Virus record (IMG/VR): IMGVR_UViG_3300028558_000075
Span: 1 to 33,318 of that record
DNA from: a virus
DNA: 33,318 bases
Reading direction: 5' to 3' (one strand)
The notes beneath the pieces were generated by a model that did not search any database, was not told where the DNA came from, and saw only the letters and a program-made list of their open reading frames with translations. Positions 19,986 through 27,151 of the stretch are shown one piece after another (position 1 is the stretch's first letter; the number at the start of each line of letters is the position of its first letter). The position numbers and the translations under genes are program-made.

Positions 19986-20611
19986 CCCCGCGAGACACCG
20001 CGTTCTGGGCTCAGGTCCAGGCGTGGCGAGCGGGGAAAGGACCCGCACGAGAGCGCCTCTTTCGAACGATGTACGAAAGCCAGCAAAAAGTCTTGGCTTT
20101 TTACTGCTACCGATTCGCTTCCTTATCGATAGAGGTCCCCAAGGATGACTTGAACCAGGCAGCGGCGATCGGGATGATCCAAGCGTTGAACCGATGGGAC
20201 CCCCAGCGGGGCTCCTGGATCACGTGCCTATTCGTCTGGGTCCGAAGGGAGATCCAGAACTACACCATTCTCCAACCAATCGTTTATCGCCCGCATGGAT
20301 CGGGAAAGCCCTACAAGGTTCTTCGGGCGCAGGAAGCAATCGAGGCACGCACCGGCCGACCGGCCAAGGCGGAAGAGCTTGGACTGACGGAACGCAAGTG
20401 GAACAATATGAAGAGCCACGAGTGCGGAGGAGTTGTACACAAGCAGGACATCGAAATCAACGATTACGGGTGCGACCCGGAGACTTTGCTGATCGCGGCC
20501 CAGTTCGAGCACGCCTTCGAGATGCTGTCGGCCGCAGAGACGACCGTCTTGCTCGGCCCCCCGTGCGAGGCCAAGGAGGCCCTACGTGCCCGTTTCGAGC
20601 CGGCGAGTTGA
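19982..20611 (+). CDS. sigma-70-family-like RNA polymerase factor
   Basis: A 209-residue protein with TTG start overlapping the previous stop (TTGA). Residues 54-98 match sigma region 2: D-D-L-N-Q-A-A-A-I-G-M-I-Q-A-L-N-R-W-D-P-Q-R-G-S-W-I-T...V-W-V-R-R-E-I-Q, the core-binding and -10-recognition helices. V-Y-R-P-H (101-105) and the later G-R-P-A-K-A-E-E-L-G-L-T-E (125-137) fit region 3. A clear region 4 (-35 binding) is not seen. It would direct host polymerase to phage promoters, likely late ones. It sits directly before the large terminase, whose strong ribosome site is in its 3' end. Confidence 0.75.
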   Translation: MTPRDTAFWAQVQAWRAGKGPARERLFRTMYESQQKVLAFYCYRFASLSIEVPKDDLNQAAAIGMIQALNRWDPQRGSWITCLFVWVRREIQNYTILQPIVYRPHGSGKPYKVLRAQEAIEARTGRPAKAEELGLTERKWNNMKSHECGGVVHKQDIEINDYGCDPETLLIAAQFEHAFEMLSAAETTVLLGPPCEAKEALRARFEPAS

Positions 20612-22052
20612 GGCCGAGCGCCAGCTTGGCGAGCGTTCGCTAGCCGAGTTCGTTCGCATCTGCTGGCCGTGGATCGTCAACGAACCCCTCGAATGGAACT
20701 GGCACCTGGATCTCAAGTGCGCTGCGTACGAAGCGGCGTTGCTCGGGGCGTTCAATAGCCTGGTCGTCAACGAGCCCCCGGGGTGTTCGAAGAGTATTTT
20801 GACGAGCGTGTTCTTCCCCGCGTGGGCCTGGATCAAGCAACCGGGCCTGCGTTGGATCTTCGCGAGCCACGACCAGACGCTGGTCAATCGCGACGCCCGG
20901 CAATGCCTCGACCTCATGACGAGCGAGCCCTATCAAGCCCGGTGGGGACATCGCGTCTCCTTCCCCAGGCGCGTGCAGGCCATCGAAGAGATCCATAATA
21001 ACGCCCACGGGTTTCGCATCGGCACGACCCCGGGGGGTAAGGGCATCGGCTGGCACGCGCACATCCAGGTCTTCGACGATCTCATCAAGCCCAGCGAGCT
21101 CACCAGCGTTGAGCTGGCGCGGGTCGAGAACTGGCGAACGCAGACCATGGCTACCCGGTGGGTCCCAGCTGCGCTCAACGTGCGCATCATGATCGCCCAG
21201 CGCTTGCACGTGGACGACCCCCCGGCGCACGAACTCGAAGAGGGGGCCATGCACATCATGCTCCCGATGGAGTTCGATCCAGAGCGCAGGTGCCAGACGC
21301 CTTACGGGTGCGACCCGCGGCAGGTCGAGGGCGAGCTCTTGCACCCGAAGCGTTTTTCGCGTGAACGGGTCGACCAGTTGAAGAGGGCGTTGGGCGCGCT
21401 CGACGCCGCCGCCCAGCTCGACCAACTCCCGACGCCCAAGAGCGGGCTCATCTTCACCGATGACGACCTGGCGCAAACGTACACCGTCGCCCCTGACTTT
21501 CACCAGATCATCTTTTCGTGGGATTGCGCCTTCAAAGCGACGACGGATTCGGACTTCGTGGTCGGCCAGGTCTGGGGGCGTCACGGACCGAACTTTTACC
21601 TTATCGACCAGGTGCGAGGTCGCATGACCTTCAGCGAGACCTGTCAGGCCATCATCGGTCTAAAGGTTCGCTACCCGCGCGCGGTCGGGGTGCTTATCGA
21701 AGACAAGGCCAACGGAGCGGCTGTTATCGACACGCTCCAGAAGACCATTCCCGGCATCATCTCTGTCAACCCGGCCGGAGGCAAGGAGGCCCGCGCGAAC
21801 GCCGTGCAGCCCCTGTTTCGTGCCAGGAACGTATTCCTGCCGGCGAACGCCGAATGGCTCGGGGCTTACCGCATGGAAATGAAGCGTTTCCCCCGGGCGA
21901 AGCACGACGATCAGGTCGACGCGACGACGCAAGCGCTCTACTACCTTCAGCAGAACACGCACTACCTTTCCGGCCTGACGGCGGCCCTGAAGGCCGGGGC
22001 GGACAAGATGGACGTCCAGACGGCCTTGCGCATTGGAGCCTATGTATTATAG
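20586..22052 (+). CDS. terminase large subunit
   Basis: A 488-residue packaging motor. The ATPase has Walker A N-E-P-P-G-C-S-K-S (62-70) and Walker B I-Q-V-F-D-D (160-165); the nuclease half has S-W-D313, I-E-D373-K and H440-D-D-Q-V-D445-A, the RNase H-like acids of Terminase_6C enzymes. It cuts phage DNA and pumps it into the capsid. GTG 20586 is chosen for the strong AAGGAGG at 20572-20578; it overlaps the sigma-like gene by 26 bases. No portal gene follows, unlike the usual order, and the small subunit is on the other strand. Confidence 0.95.
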   Translation: MPVSSRRVEAERQLGERSLAEFVRICWPWIVNEPLEWNWHLDLKCAAYEAALLGAFNSLVVNEPPGCSKSILTSVFFPAWAWIKQPGLRWIFASHDQTLVNRDARQCLDLMTSEPYQARWGHRVSFPRRVQAIEEIHNNAHGFRIGTTPGGKGIGWHAHIQVFDDLIKPSELTSVELARVENWRTQTMATRWVPAALNVRIMIAQRLHVDDPPAHELEEGAMHIMLPMEFDPERRCQTPYGCDPRQVEGELLHPKRFSRERVDQLKRALGALDAAAQLDQLPTPKSGLIFTDDDLAQTYTVAPDFHQIIFSWDCAFKATTDSDFVVGQVWGRHGPNFYLIDQVRGRMTFSETCQAIIGLKVRYPRAVGVLIEDKANGAAVIDTLQKTIPGIISVNPAGGKEARANAVQPLFRARNVFLPANAEWLGAYRMEMKRFPRAKHDDQVDATTQALYYLQQNTHYLSGLTAALKAGADKMDVQTALRIGAYVL

Positions 22053-22053
22053 T
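22026..22053 (+). promoter_or_regulatory. promoter with start codon at the expected +1 (leaderless)
   Basis: TTGCGC (22026-22031), 16 bases, TATAGT (22048-22053), then cgggcg and ATG 22060. It overlaps the terminase 3' end. The spacing from -10 box to ATG is the same 6 bases as in the sites at 9410, 24499 and 29151. Confidence 0.65.
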
Positions 22054-22059
22054 CGGGCG

Positions 22060-22263
22060 ATGGCATCGACATTTCGCACCGAAGAGCAATACACGATCCA
22101 GCAACTAATCCTATGTCGCGGGGGAAACTTCACCCTCGCGCTCTTCAAGGGCACGGGGATCGGAATGAAGGATATCGGGGATGTCTATAATGGGCACCCC
22201 GTCAGCGATTCTACGTTCAGGGTGATTCAGCACGTTCTAAAAGAGCGCATGACTTCAGACTGA
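22060..22263 (+). CDS. 67-residue small protein, possible DNA-binding regulator
   Basis: Reads MASTFRTEEQYTIQQLILCR and ends V-I-Q-H-V-L-K-E-R-M-T-S-D. The middle (F-T-L-A-L-F-K-G-T-G-I-G-M-K-D-I-G-D-V-Y-N-G-H-P-V-S-D-S-T-F) could be a helix-turn-helix with a recognition helix, but this is a weak call. ATG 22060 is favoured over ATG 22042 because a promoter ends 6 bases before it. It is the last plus gene and its stop overlaps the end of the converging baseplate gene by 9 bases. Confidence 0.55.
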   Translation: MASTFRTEEQYTIQQLILCRGGNFTLALFKGTGIGMKDIGDVYNGHPVSDSTFRVIQHVLKERMTSD

Positions 22264-22863
22264 CTGGAGCGACACCGGAGCGTTCGGGAACGTCCCGCCG
22301 ACCGAATCCTTTAGCCCCGTGCCCGCCGGTACGGGCTGACCCAAGGTCGACGAGCTCCAGATCCAGATGTTAGCCACGGGGGCATAGCGCACGTTGCCCT
22401 GCGTCCCAGCGCTCTTCGCCTGGTGCAAGTACGCTACCAGCGCCGAGTAGACGCTGGACACCGCGAACCCCAAGTAGATCTCCCACGCCGCGGGGGGCCA
22501 TTCGTAGTACACCGCCCCGGTCGTGACGAGGTTGGTGATCTGAATGATATCCTCGGCGAACCCGTGGGAGTTGTTCGCCCGTATCTGAATCTTCAGAGCC
22601 GGCAAGTATTGGGCATCGGTGAGGCCGTTACGCGGTAGGCCGACGAGCGCCCCGTACTTGTCGAGGATATCCCAGTTCCCGCCCCCGAGGGGTTGGGCCG
22701 TCAGTAGCATCCCGTTGAGGTAGCTCCAGAACGCCGTCTCTAGATTCTGGACCTCGCCAACGAACACCTTCAGAAGGTTGGATATGTTCGGCAGGGGCGC
22801 GTACTGGGCTATCAGCAGCGCCTGCGCCTCGGCCGCCATCGTCAGGTCTTGGGTCGGAATCAT
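22255..22863 (-). CDS. baseplate protein, DUF2612-type
   Basis: A 202-residue protein. W-D-I-L-D-K-Y-G-A-L-V-G-L-P-R-N-G-L-T-D-A-Q-Y-L-P-A-L-K-I-Q-I and A-N-N-S-H-G-F-A-E-D-I-I-Q-I match the phage family DUF2612 ('Ld.lG.ivg.pR.gl.d..yr..l..ri..n.s.Gt.edi'), normally encoded right after baseplate J in contractile-tail phages and thought to lie at the baseplate edge. ATGA overlap with the J-like gene fixes the start. The last 50 residues are Ser/Gly/Pro-rich. Confidence 0.75.
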   Translation of the reverse strand: MIPTQDLTMAAEAQALLIAQYAPLPNISNLLKVFVGEVQNLETAFWSYLNGMLLTAQPLGGGNWDILDKYGALVGLPRNGLTDAQYLPALKIQIRANNSHGFAEDIIQITNLVTTGAVYYEWPPAAWEIYLGFAVSSVYSALVAYLHQAKSAGTQGNVRYAPVANIWIWSSSTLGQPVPAGTGLKDSVGGTFPNAPVSLQSV

Positions 22864-24107
22864 ACGCCGTTGACCAGGAAGTTAGCAGTCGCGAAGGTGG
22901 CGATCTGCGTCGTGCCTACGGTGAGGTTCGCCGTGTTCGTAGGGCTCGGGATGAAGTCGAGCGCGAACGTCGGGACATCGACCAAGGAGCCCGGGAACAT
23001 TTGCTGTAGAGCGGTGAAGACCGCCCCGCGCAAGGCCAGGGCGACGACGTTCTGCCCGAGTACGATGTTGGCCTGCGTGAGAGTCAGGCCGTTCGCGTCG
23101 TACGTGCCGATGGCGTAATTGACGATGGCCTGCTTGAGCGCGGCGATTTGGACCGACGTCAGGGCGACGGGGCTAGTCGTCGTCAGCGAGACATAAACCG
23201 GGAGTTGAGTTGCGCGATCGAACAAGACCGTGTGGGGGTTGCCGATCGAATCCGTCGCGGTGCCGGCCGTGACCCCGAAGGAGAAGATGCCCGAAGGCTT
23301 CACGTTCCAGATCGCCTGCGCCACGGCGTTGCTGAGCGCCATGCCGTTATCCCAAATGATGACGTGGAAGCTCTTGCCCGGCGTGCCGTCGGTCGCGGTG
23401 ACCAGAGTCGTGTTCTCCGTGACGACCACGGAGTTTAGCCCGGGCTGGATGCCGGGGACCTTGAGCACTGCGGCGCGGATCGCGTCGACGTCGCCCGAGC
23501 CTTGGCCTAGTAGCTCCTGGGCGCGTCGAGCGCGCAGCGTGGCATCAGAGTCAGCGGCGTTACCCAAGGTCGCGGCGGCGGGGTTGGTGACGCTATTCCA
23601 GCCTGGCGTCGAGACCTGGATGGTAGTCAGCGAGCCCGCAGGGGCCGCGAAGGGGCCTGGGTTCAGGCTTCGAAAGACGCCTTGATAGACGCCGGCCGTC
23701 GAGGAAACCACCGGGGCCGTCAAATACCAAAGCGACACGGGGGTCAGACCCGTGACCGAGATGAGGCTCCCCGTGTTGATCGTCGTCGAGGCGTTTAGGT
23801 TCAGGTTGCACGTAACGGTCGAGTAGGTCGCTGCCTGAGGGGCCGTCCCCGAGAGGGCACAAGCGTTGACAAGCAGAGCCCCGTCCGCCGCGTTGGGATT
23901 CAGGCTGTTGTAGACCGTCGCGCCCAATTGGTATGCCTCGGCGAGCTTCTCAGATAAGATGCCGATGATCTGCCCCAGGGGCTGACTAGGAGACAGGTCT
24001 AGGCCCGAGTTCACTTGAGCCAAGATCGCGGCGTTGATGTCGTTCACGATTTGCGTGAACGTGGGGGCGACGAAGCCCGACGGGGTAAGTCCGGCCAAGA
24101 GGGTCAT
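22860..24107 (-). CDS. baseplate J-like protein
   Basis: A 415-residue wedge protein of contractile tails. The early L-D-L-S-P-S-Q-P-L-G-Q-I-I-G-I-L-S-E-K-L-A-E and N-P-N-A-A-D-G-A-L-L, a central beta region, then D-S-D-A-T-L-R-A-R-R-A-Q-E-L-L and I-R-A-A-V-L-K-V-P-G-I follow the gpJ family order. Baseplate J links the baseplate hub and tail fibres and moves during contraction. ATGA overlaps on both sides (24104-24107, 22860-22863) show tight coupling with gp25/W-like and DUF2612 genes. Length is normal for the family. Confidence 0.85.
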   Translation of the reverse strand: MTLLAGLTPSGFVAPTFTQIVNDINAAILAQVNSGLDLSPSQPLGQIIGILSEKLAEAYQLGATVYNSLNPNAADGALLVNACALSGTAPQAATYSTVTCNLNLNASTTINTGSLISVTGLTPVSLWYLTAPVVSSTAGVYQGVFRSLNPGPFAAPAGSLTTIQVSTPGWNSVTNPAAATLGNAADSDATLRARRAQELLGQGSGDVDAIRAAVLKVPGIQPGLNSVVVTENTTLVTATDGTPGKSFHVIIWDNGMALSNAVAQAIWNVKPSGIFSFGVTAGTATDSIGNPHTVLFDRATQLPVYVSLTTTSPVALTSVQIAALKQAIVNYAIGTYDANGLTLTQANIVLGQNVVALALRGAVFTALQQMFPGSLVDVPTFALDFIPSPTNTANLTVGTTQIATFATANFLVNGV

Positions 24108-24499
24108 ACGGGGTTACCGCCTATGCCTTGGATGATGAAGGGGACGCCTACGCCCCCCGCGAGCAGGACGCCGCCTTTCGTGCGCACCACGAACGTACAC
24201 GACGCCTTGCGAAGGTTAGAGTAGTATTGCAAATCGGCGGATACAATTCCTGTTACCTCCGGCACCGACTCGATTACGGCGGTAAGAACTTGCCGCACGA
24301 TTGCGAGGTTCGGGTTCTTGACAAGGACGTAGCGGAAGTAGGGTACCCCCAGGCGCGTGTCCGCGAACCACTCCCCCAAGAAGAACTTGAATAGGGCGTT
24401 CAGCTTCTGAGCCGCGATCGTAGGGATGTCCGTGACGACCTGGAGATTCCCAGACGCGAGGTTCAGATCCCCGTTCGATTGGGTCAGCAGATCGGACAC
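24104..24499 (-). CDS. baseplate wedge protein, gp25/W-like
   Basis: A 131-residue protein starting at GTG 24499. G-D-L-N-L-A-S-G-N-L-Q-V-V-T-D and A-Q-K-L-N-A-L-F-K-F-F-L-G-E-W-F-A-D-T-R-L-G-V-P-Y-F fit the phage-side family (DUF2634/gp25-like) found before baseplate J. It forms the core of the wedge that starts sheath contraction. A promoter with leaderless spacing (24506-24534) precedes it. It is followed by the J-like gene with ATGA overlap. Confidence 0.75.
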   Translation of the reverse strand: MSDLLTQSNGDLNLASGNLQVVTDIPTIAAQKLNALFKFFLGEWFADTRLGVPYFRYVLVKNPNLAIVRQVLTAVIESVPEVTGIVSADLQYYSNLRKASCTFVVRTKGGVLLAGGVGVPFIIQGIGGNPV

Positions 24500-24505
24500 G
24501 CCCCT

Positions 24506-24534
24506 ATTTTAGGTGGGGCTAGACACTTCCGCAA
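24506..24534 (-). promoter_or_regulatory. promoter with start codon at the expected +1 (leaderless)
   Basis: On the minus strand: TTGCGG (24534-24529), 17 bases, TAAAAT (24511-24506), then aggggc and GTG 24499. The -10 box overlaps the stop codon of the upstream gene. The aggggc could also act as a very close ribosome site if transcription starts further upstream. Confidence 0.55.
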
Positions 24535-24772
24535 GAATCGTCTCGAGCAGGTTCCGCAAAGAGTTCATGTCGTATCGGGTCAAGAGGCCGCCGAAGTTCG
24601 CGCCGGACTTGACCAGGCCGCAGAGCCCCGTCTTGCTGTTGATCGTGAGGCCCCAGCCTCGCCCGTCGCTCGCGTAGAACGAGCCGGGAAGCATGCTCGC
24701 GCCGCTCGCCGGAGAAGCGTTCTTGCCGCTAGAAGTTGCGAGGGCCGTGCCCGTAAAGTTTTCCGCCGCCAT
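24509..24772 (-). CDS. 87-residue virion-type protein with NFTG N-terminus
   Basis: Begins M-A-A-E-N-F-T-G-T-A-L-A-T-S-S-G, an opening shared with two neck proteins on the other strand. The remainder (G-W-G-L-T-I-N-S-K-T-G-L-C-G-L-V, then a C-terminal helix N-S-L-R-N-L-L-E-T-I-L-A-E) looks like a small structural protein. The start follows the stop upstream directly. No family recognised; position between capsid and baseplate genes suggests a virion role. Confidence 0.6.
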   Translation of the reverse strand: MAAENFTGTALATSSGKNASPASGASMLPGSFYASDGRGWGLTINSKTGLCGLVKSGANFGGLLTRYDMNSLRNLLETILAEVSSPT

Positions 24773-25030
24773 TTAGACCTTCGCCGATCCCGAGGCCATG
24801 CAGTCATGATGTTCTGCCATGGCCTTGTGTTCGTCTTGCATGTAACCGTGACCCGCGTCCTTGTGCATGCGAGCCGCGTCCTTGTGAGCGTCGGATGCGT
24901 TCTTATGCGAGTCGGGGGTGTTCGACAGCATCGCGGCCCGCGTCGCCTCCATCGCGCGCGCGGTGCCGCCCTTGAAGTCGTGCATGTGCGAATCGCCGCG
25001 AGTGTCCGGGCGAAAGATGGAGACCGGCAT
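24773..25030 (-). CDS. His/Met-rich 85-residue helical protein
   Basis: Starts MPVSIFRPDTRGDSHMHDFK at 25030 (TAATG with the gene before). It has nine His and eight Met. From residue 42 to 75 it is a helix in which His recurs every seven residues: H42, H49, H56 and then H61, H68, H75, in the pattern A-H-K-D-A-A-R-M-H-K-D-A. This puts His on one face, suited to metal binding or to coiled-coil packing. No family function is known. Between capsid-type and baseplate genes it could be a minor virion protein. Confidence 0.6.
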   Translation of the reverse strand: MPVSIFRPDTRGDSHMHDFKGGTARAMEATRAAMLSNTPDSHKNASDAHKDAARMHKDAGHGYMQDEHKAMAEHHDCMASGSAKV

Positions 25031-25458
25031 TACTGCACCGTCAGCGTTAGCGTGCTCGCGTTGAAGGTTGGCGTTTGCGTGCTGGCGACCGACTGGGGTG
25101 TCCCGACGGGACCGTACATCAAAAGGTTTCCGCTGGTGAGGGCGTCGAAAATGCCCCAGGCCACAACAGGGAGGGTCGAGTTGCCCGTCGCCGTGGCGAA
25201 GGTGACCGTGGTCTGGTTCTGGATGAACTTCGGAATGCCCGCCGGAGCAACCGAAAAGATCGTCGCAGCGGCGACCGTCGCGCGGGCGTAGGAGGTGTAA
25301 TCCGTTTCGGTGCCGGTAACCGTCGCGCTCCCGTCCACGGGGCTCACGGCGAAGAGCGCGACGAAGACGTTCGTTGGGGCGGCGGGGAAGGCCGTACCCG
25401 ACATCCAAGAAAGGACTTTGCCTTCGAGGTAGGCCGAAAGGCCGGAAAGAGCTGCCAT
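25030..25458 (-). CDS. virion protein of the phage 'tail fibre-like' family
   Basis: A 142-residue beta-rich protein. L-S-A-Y-L-E-G-K-V-L-S-W-M-S-G-T at the start, P-T-N-V-F-V-A-L-F-A-V-S-P-V-D, then Y-T-S-Y-A-R-A-T-V, V-V-A-W-G-I-F-D-A-L-T-S-G-N-L-L-M-Y-G and the end F-N-A-S-T-L-T-L-T-V match a small family common next to capsid genes ('p..vyvaLft..P.d...ytgYaR..v....wGifDa.tgGnll..g.l....f.aG.lt.t'). NCBI often names it tail fibre protein, but its place is uncertain. AAGGAG (on the minus strand) precedes ATG 25458. Confidence 0.65.
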   Translation of the reverse strand: MAALSGLSAYLEGKVLSWMSGTAFPAAPTNVFVALFAVSPVDGSATVTGTETDYTSYARATVAAATIFSVAPAGIPKFIQNQTTVTFATATGNSTLPVVAWGIFDALTSGNLLMYGPVGTPQSVASTQTPTFNASTLTLTVQ

Positions 25459-25467
25459 GATGACTCC

Positions 25468-26559
25468 TTAGCCTGCCGCGCCGTCGAGGTAGCACACCGA
25501 CTTCGGGTAAGGCATTTTCACGCCACCGCAACGCATGTGGCAGGGGACCTTGAAGGCGTAGTTCAACATCTGCGGGGGGAATTGCTCGAACTCCTGGCTG
25601 ATAATCAGTTGGAAGTTCGTCGGGGTGTTTTCCGCCATCATGATCCTGGGGCCTGCGGTGGCGTTGTCTTGCTTGAGGCCCGCGGTATCGAGCGACGGCC
25701 AGAGCACGATCTTCTTGAGCCAGGGGCTTTGCGTCTGGATGTATTGCAGGACCGAATCGGTCGTGAACGTCGAGCTGCGCGCCTGCGTGCCGAGCTTGCT
25801 GTAAATCGGCGTGGGGAGGTAGAGCTCGTTGGGCTTGTGCGCGCCTTGCGTGATATTGACGATCGCCTTCTGCATGGCGTTGACGTCCGCCAGGATGGCC
25901 GCAACCGGCGTAGAGTCGAGGGTCCAGTTTAGGCCCGTCTGCAACGTCGATCCGCTGACCGAGGAAAGGCCGGCGTACAGCGTGCCGACAGGGACGGCCG
26001 CGTTCGTGATGTTGGGCTGGTTGGCGAACCCGTAGAAGCGGATCGGGTCTGAAGCGAAGCCAGTTCCAGAGCCCACAAATCCGACTCGGCTCTGAACGTC
26101 GCTGTACGAAGCAGCCGCGTCGCCGAGTACCGCGAGAGCTTCGATGCCTTGCTCGAAGGCCCGTCGGCAAGCCTCGGCCTTGCGAGTCTCGAGCGGGAGA
26201 CCGGCCATCTGCGCTTCGCGGATATCTTGGTAGGTGTACTGGTACGAACCGAGGATCGAAGTGATCCGGGTTTCGAACTCGACACCGCCGATCTCAACGT
26301 TCGGAGCGTCTTCGGCCGACATATCACCAAACTTCACCGTTCCGAAGCGATCGAACTGGCGCCAGGCTGCCGTAGCAGCCCCGGGGCCAGGCCGACCGTC
26401 GACCGAGAGAATCGTCCGGGCCAACAGATCGGTGTAGATGATATCGTACGTCTGTTCATAGATGTACGTCAGATCTCGCAGGAAGGTAGCCGTCGACGCG
26501 GCGTCCGTGCGGCACTGCGCTTGTGCGAGAATTTGGCGACAGATTGAATCGAGGCGCAT
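25468..26559 (-). CDS. major capsid protein (DUF2184 type)
   Basis: A 363-residue capsid protein. The pattern of a helical N-terminus with Y-E-Q-T-Y-D-I, a middle G-S-Y-Q-Y-T-Y-Q-D-I-R-E-A, A-F-E-Q-G-I-E-A-L-A-V-L-G-D, the stretch P-N-E-L-Y-L-P-T-P-I-Y-S-K-L and the end M-R-C-G-G-V-K-M-P-Y-P-K-S-V-C-Y-L-D-G fits DUF2184 capsid proteins, which have the HK97 fold. The order protease, cement, capsid is the usual one for this group. GGAG precedes ATG 26559, which lies one base after the cement stop. Confidence 0.85.
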   Translation of the reverse strand: MRLDSICRQILAQAQCRTDAASTATFLRDLTYIYEQTYDIIYTDLLARTILSVDGRPGPGAATAAWRQFDRFGTVKFGDMSAEDAPNVEIGGVEFETRITSILGSYQYTYQDIREAQMAGLPLETRKAEACRRAFEQGIEALAVLGDAAASYSDVQSRVGFVGSGTGFASDPIRFYGFANQPNITNAAVPVGTLYAGLSSVSGSTLQTGLNWTLDSTPVAAILADVNAMQKAIVNITQGAHKPNELYLPTPIYSKLGTQARSSTFTTDSVLQYIQTQSPWLKKIVLWPSLDTAGLKQDNATAGPRIMMAENTPTNFQLIISQEFEQFPPQMLNYAFKVPCHMRCGGVKMPYPKSVCYLDGAAG

Positions 26560-26560
26560 C

Positions 26561-27148
26561 TTAGAAGGCTCCAGTGAAGCCAGGGCTGCCGGGCATGTTG
26601 AGATCCAGAAGGATGATCGGGCCGCTGTTGGACAGGGTGTATCGGACCTGGACGTATTGGCCGATGTTGCTGACTTCGCTGCCGGCGACCTGGCTCAAGG
26701 CCGCATCGGTCACCGTGCCGCGAAGGGTCGCAACGGTGCTCGAGTGATTGATTTTCATCGCCTGCGAGAAGGCCACTTGCGTAGTGCCCGACCAAGCCGC
26801 GAAGATGCGCCCACGGCTCATGACCGGAACCATGTCGCCGATCTGGTAGGCTGCCCCGCCGACGCCGTAGCCCGTGACGCCGATGGCGCCCGAACCTTGA
26901 CGAGTCGTGCGAAGGACCGACCAACCCAAGATGCGCTTGTAGATGTGCGTGCCGGCGTCTTCCGCGGCGCTCGTCCCTTGGACCTGGCGCACCGAAAGAT
27001 TGTCCGATGCAATCTCGACAGCGACGCCGGGCTGAATCACTTCGAACGCGGGGAAGGTCGTAATGACGTTGTAGGCAAGGTCGGCGTACTGGCCCACTTG
27101 GGCCGTCGCCTGAAACATGCCGTAGGATTGCTGACCGATAGAGGGCAT
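26561..27148 (-). CDS. capsid cement/decoration protein (gp24-like)
   Basis: A 195-residue beta-rich protein encoded directly before the capsid. The N-terminus M-P-S-I-G-Q-Q-S-Y-G-M-F-Q-A-T-A-Q-V-G-Q-Y-A-D and R-V-L-L-type strands with P-G-V-A-V-E-I-A and Y-K-R-I-L-G-W-S-V-L-R-T match the 'structural cement protein Gp24' family beside DUF2184 capsids; such proteins bind capsomer junctions and stabilise the shell. The stop is adjacent to the capsid start. No export signal or enzyme motif. Confidence 0.7.
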   Translation of the reverse strand: MPSIGQQSYGMFQATAQVGQYADLAYNVITTFPAFEVIQPGVAVEIASDNLSVRQVQGTSAAEDAGTHIYKRILGWSVLRTTRQGSGAIGVTGYGVGGAAYQIGDMVPVMSRGRIFAAWSGTTQVAFSQAMKINHSSTVATLRGTVTDAALSQVAGSEVSNIGQYVQVRYTLSNSGPIILLDLNMPGSPGFTGAF

Positions 27149-27151
27149 GGC

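Noticed and set aside
24773-26170. A 465-residue Arg-rich protein in the frame of the His-rich gene
   Set aside because: Its first 380 residues are a shadow of the capsid and neighbouring gene in another frame; only the part from ATG 25030 reads as a natural protein.
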